From assembly GCF_900091455.1 (NCBI RefSeq), contig NZ_LT607412.1, positions 5,456,001-5,520,000 on the forward strand: a DNA stretch of 64,000 nt, in the 5' to 3' direction. The DNA comes from Micromonospora coriariae. GTDB lineage: Bacteria; Actinomycetota; Actinomycetes; Mycobacteriales; Micromonosporaceae. The translations under genes were made by a program, and so were the position numbers. The notes under the pieces are model-generated. The model was not told where the DNA came from. It ran no database searches and worked only from the letters and a program-made list of their open reading frames with translations. Positions 62,322 to 64,000 of the stretch are shown here, piece after piece (the first letter of the stretch is position 1; the number at the start of each line of letters is the position of its first letter).

Positions 62322-63521
62322 GTGCTGACCGGCGCAGCGACTCGAGGGCTCGGGGACAGCAGGACCCCGGACCGGGCAACCGTCCTGGAGTTGCTCTTCG
62401 ACATCGTCTACGTCTTCGCGCTCGCCCGCCTCGCCGGGCGGGTCGCCGACGACCTGACCATCGTCCGGCACGCGCTGCTGTCCGAGGCCGGTCAGACGCT
62501 GCTGTTCTTCGCGGCGATGTGGATGATCTGGTCGCTGAACTCCCTGATGGCGAGCACCTACGACCCGCGCCGAGCCGATATCCAGATCGTCCTGCTGGCG
62601 ACGATGTTCGGCACGCTGGTGCTGGCGGTCACCCTGCCCCAGGCGTTCGGGCAGCGTGGTGTGATCTTCGCCTGCGCGTACGTCCTCATCCAGGTCGGCC
62701 GCCCGCTCTACCTGACGTGGGCCCTGCGGGGCCACCCGATGCGAGAGGTCTCGGCCCGGGTGCTGAGCTGGCACGCGGTGTCCGGCGTGCTGTGGATCGG
62801 CGGCGGCATCAGCGGGGGGCTCGGCCGCGGCGTCTTCTGGACCGTCGCCCTCTGCATCGAAGTCGTCGGGGCGGCCACCAACTGGCCCGCCCTCGGAATT
62901 TCCGGCGCGCGCCGCAGCGCCCTGGCCGGAGTCTCCTACACACACCTCGCCGAGCGGTACAACCAGTTCTTCATGATCGCGCTCGCCGAGGTGGTGCTGG
63001 AAGCTGGCATCACCATCAGCTACCCGGGCTTCTCGACCCTGCGGACCATCACCCTCATCGCCGCGTTCGTGGCCGTGGTGGCGTTCTGGCGGATCTACTT
63101 CTACCACGTGTATCCAGGTCGGGACACGACCGCCAGCTCGGCCGGAGAGGGGATGCAACTGTCCCGGTGGGCGAGCTTCAGCCTGCTGCTCATCGTCGGT
63201 GGCATCATCTGCACAGCGGTCGGCTTCGGGCAGGTCATCGAGGACCCGGATCCACCGATCGACTGGGCGTTGGTGGTCATCATCTTCGGCGGGCCGGTGC
63301 TGTTCCTGATCGGGCGGACCTACCTGGAACAGTTGTCCCCCGCCGGGCCGCGCTGCCGGGTGCTGCTGCTCGGCGCGCTGGCGCTGGTCGTCGCGGCGCC
63401 GCCCATGGTGTTCCTTCCGCCGATCGCCGCGGTTGTCACTGCCGCGTCGATCCTGGCCGCGATCGCCATCTTCGACGGGTTCGCCCATCGGCGCGGACCG
63501 GAAACCAATCCGCCGCTGTAG
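62322..63521 (+). CDS. Low temperature requirement protein A, copy 2
   Basis: 399-residue polytopic LtrA-family protein. Same diagnostic start (VLELLFDIVYVFALARLAGR) and central HLAERYNQFFMIALAEVV as copy 1, but otherwise well diverged. About 10-12 helices. GTG at 62322. It may follow the flavin monooxygenase or be transcribed by itself. Confidence 0.85.
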   Translation: MLTGAATRGLGDSRTPDRATVLELLFDIVYVFALARLAGRVADDLTIVRHALLSEAGQTLLFFAAMWMIWSLNSLMASTYDPRRADIQIVLLATMFGTLVLAVTLPQAFGQRGVIFACAYVLIQVGRPLYLTWALRGHPMREVSARVLSWHAVSGVLWIGGGISGGLGRGVFWTVALCIEVVGAATNWPALGISGARRSALAGVSYTHLAERYNQFFMIALAEVVLEAGITISYPGFSTLRTITLIAAFVAVVAFWRIYFYHVYPGRDTTASSAGEGMQLSRWASFSLLLIVGGIICTAVGFGQVIEDPDPPIDWALVVIIFGGPVLFLIGRTYLEQLSPAGPRCRVLLLGALALVVAAPPMVFLPPIAAVVTAASILAAIAIFDGFAHRRGPETNPPL

Positions 63522-63569
63522 CCGTTCAATCTGCCCGGCCCCGCCTGGCACGACAGCCCGAGCGCCGTC

Positions 63570-63598
63570 TTGCGGGCGGCGAGCACCTCGGATAGATT
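63570..63598 (+). promoter_or_regulatory. Candidate promoter of GNAT gene
   Basis: TTGCGG (63570-63575), 17-base spacer, TAGATT (63593-63598). The start would lie near 63605, leaving a leader of about 115 bases. Confidence 0.5.
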
Positions 63599-63628
63599 TT
63601 CCAGCACGCCGTCGAGCCGGGAGGAGGT

Positions 63629-63650
63629 CAGAACAATGTCCGATGTTCTG
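63629..63650. repeat. Inverted repeat at leader ORF start
   Basis: CAGAACA-ATGTCCGA-TGTTCTG, 7-base arms, containing the leader ATG. It could be a regulator site or an mRNA hairpin hiding the start. Confidence 0.5.
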
Positions 63651-63686
63651 CGCCCCCTCCGCGCCCCGGCGTTTACGCGGATCTGA
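63636..63686 (+). CDS. 16-codon leader ORF before acetyltransferase
   Basis: ATG at 63636 with GAGGAGG 8 bases before it reads MSDVLRPLRAPAFTRI and stops at 63686, 32 bases before the GNAT gene. Its codons 9-12 overlap the left arm of a hairpin that competes with one covering the next ribosome site. The layout suggests a regulatory leader peptide. Confidence 0.5.
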   Translation: MSDVLRPLRAPAFTRI

Positions 63687-63707
63687 CCCGGGGCGCTCGC
63701 TCCCCGG
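63661..63707 (+). promoter_or_regulatory. Two mutually exclusive hairpins, candidate translational attenuator
   Basis: Stem 1: GCGCCCCGG (63661-63669) with CCGGGGCGC (63688-63696), 9 pairs. Stem 2: CCGGGG (63688-63693) with CCCCGG (63702-63707), 6 pairs, overlapping the GNAT ribosome site GGAGG (63706-63710). They share 63688-63693, so only one can form. Stem 1, the stronger, leaves the ribosome site free. Confidence 0.5.
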
Positions 63708-63718
63708 AGGATCAACCT

Positions 63719-64000
63719 ATGACCAACCTGGTCATCCGTCCGCTCGTCGCGGGCGAGGAACACCTGTTCGACTCCATGCCCGATCCGCTTCCCCAACTGC
63801 GCAAGGTCGGCTACGCCGACGGGATCACCGGCGGCGGCTACCGACCCGAGACCACCTGGATCGCCCTACGGAGCGGCCGCGTGGTCGCCCGGGCGGCCTG
63901 GCTCCTTCCGCCGGGCGCCGTCGGTGCGCCCTGGTTGGAGTGGTTCGACCTGGCCGCCGAGCCGGAGGTGGGCGCCGCACTCCTGCGCGCCGCCCACGAG
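63719..64000 (+). CDS. GNAT-like N-acetyltransferase, 3' end outside window
   Basis: 94 codons visible, cut by the window end. TNLVIRPLVAGEEHLFDSMP is a typical GNAT opening strand and helix; IALRSGRVVARAAWLLPPGA matches strands 2-3. The acetyl-CoA site lies beyond the window, so substrate and even class are uncertain. ATG at 63719 with GGAGG 8 bases before. Confidence 0.65.
   Translation, partial: MTNLVIRPLVAGEEHLFDSMPDPLPQLRKVGYADGITGGGYRPETTWIALRSGRVVARAAWLLPPGAVGAPWLEWFDLAAEPEVGAALLRAAHE

Noticed and set aside
60366..63551. 1061-codon open frame on the minus strand
   Set aside because: Opposite the flavin monooxygenase and LtrA genes; no recognisable domain.
63522..63640. Minus-strand frame (SRLDGVLENLSEVLAARKTA) before the GNAT gene
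   Set aside because: Looks briefly protein-like but is part of a longer antisense frame through the LtrA gene and overlaps the promoter and leader signals.

Overview
The window is high-GC DNA with dense, often overlapping genes, frequent GTG and TTG starts, a complete mce lipid-import operon, a YbaB/EspC-type VII secretion cluster, a SigD/RsdA pair, LtrA proteins and SpoIIE-type phosphatases. This fits a Gram-positive actinobacterium of the Micromonospora kind. The genus is inference; no rRNA or marker gene is present.

Layout. 1-2663: end of a class III aminotransferase gene and mmsA (beta-alanine or pyrimidine catabolism type). 2736-4989: AidB-like acyl-CoA dehydrogenase and its TetR regulator with a palindromic operator. 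5042-8891: lipoprotein beta-propeller, small PRC-barrel-like protein, and a 3-hydroxyisobutyrate-dehydrogenase-like gene fused in frame to an upstream unknown ORF. 9154-11288: a compact type VII-associated cluster (YbaB, EspC-like, metallopeptidase toxin, zinc-ribbon candidate immunity protein). 11515-13485: Fic protein and NAD-dependent epimerase. 13492-15363: a single polypeptide joining an ECF sigma factor, a zinc anti-sigma motif, a membrane helix and an extracellular GH128-type glycosidase.

15590-37431 is a rhamnose regulon. It has a secreted GH78 alpha-L-rhamnosidase, a second GH78 gene destroyed by a TnpB element plus a frameshift, a LacI repressor, and a long operon: ABC importer, RhaM, RhaI, fused aldolase/dehydrogenase, RhaB, LutABC. 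Three copies of a near-palindrome (TGAAACGATTCA type) lie before the rhamnosidase, lacI and the importer operon. Together they suggest one circuit from polymer to rhamnose to lactate to pyruvate.

37628-40162: polar amino acid ABC importer. 40198-45586: D,D-carboxypeptidase, DUF1905 protein, RibD-like reductase, LtrA, RsdA-like anti-sigma and SigD-like sigma. 45753-56856: mce operon (MceG, two YrbE, six Mce, two Mce-associated proteins). 57049-59335: SpoIIE phosphatase and MEDS/HATPase anti-sigma-like protein. 59369-63521: AraC regulator, flavin monooxygenase and a second LtrA. 63570-64000: a GNAT acetyltransferase (cut by the window end) behind a leader with a 16-codon ORF and two mutually exclusive hairpins.

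No tRNA, rRNA or CRISPR array was seen. Most other long open frames are antisense shadows caused by GC-rich third positions.
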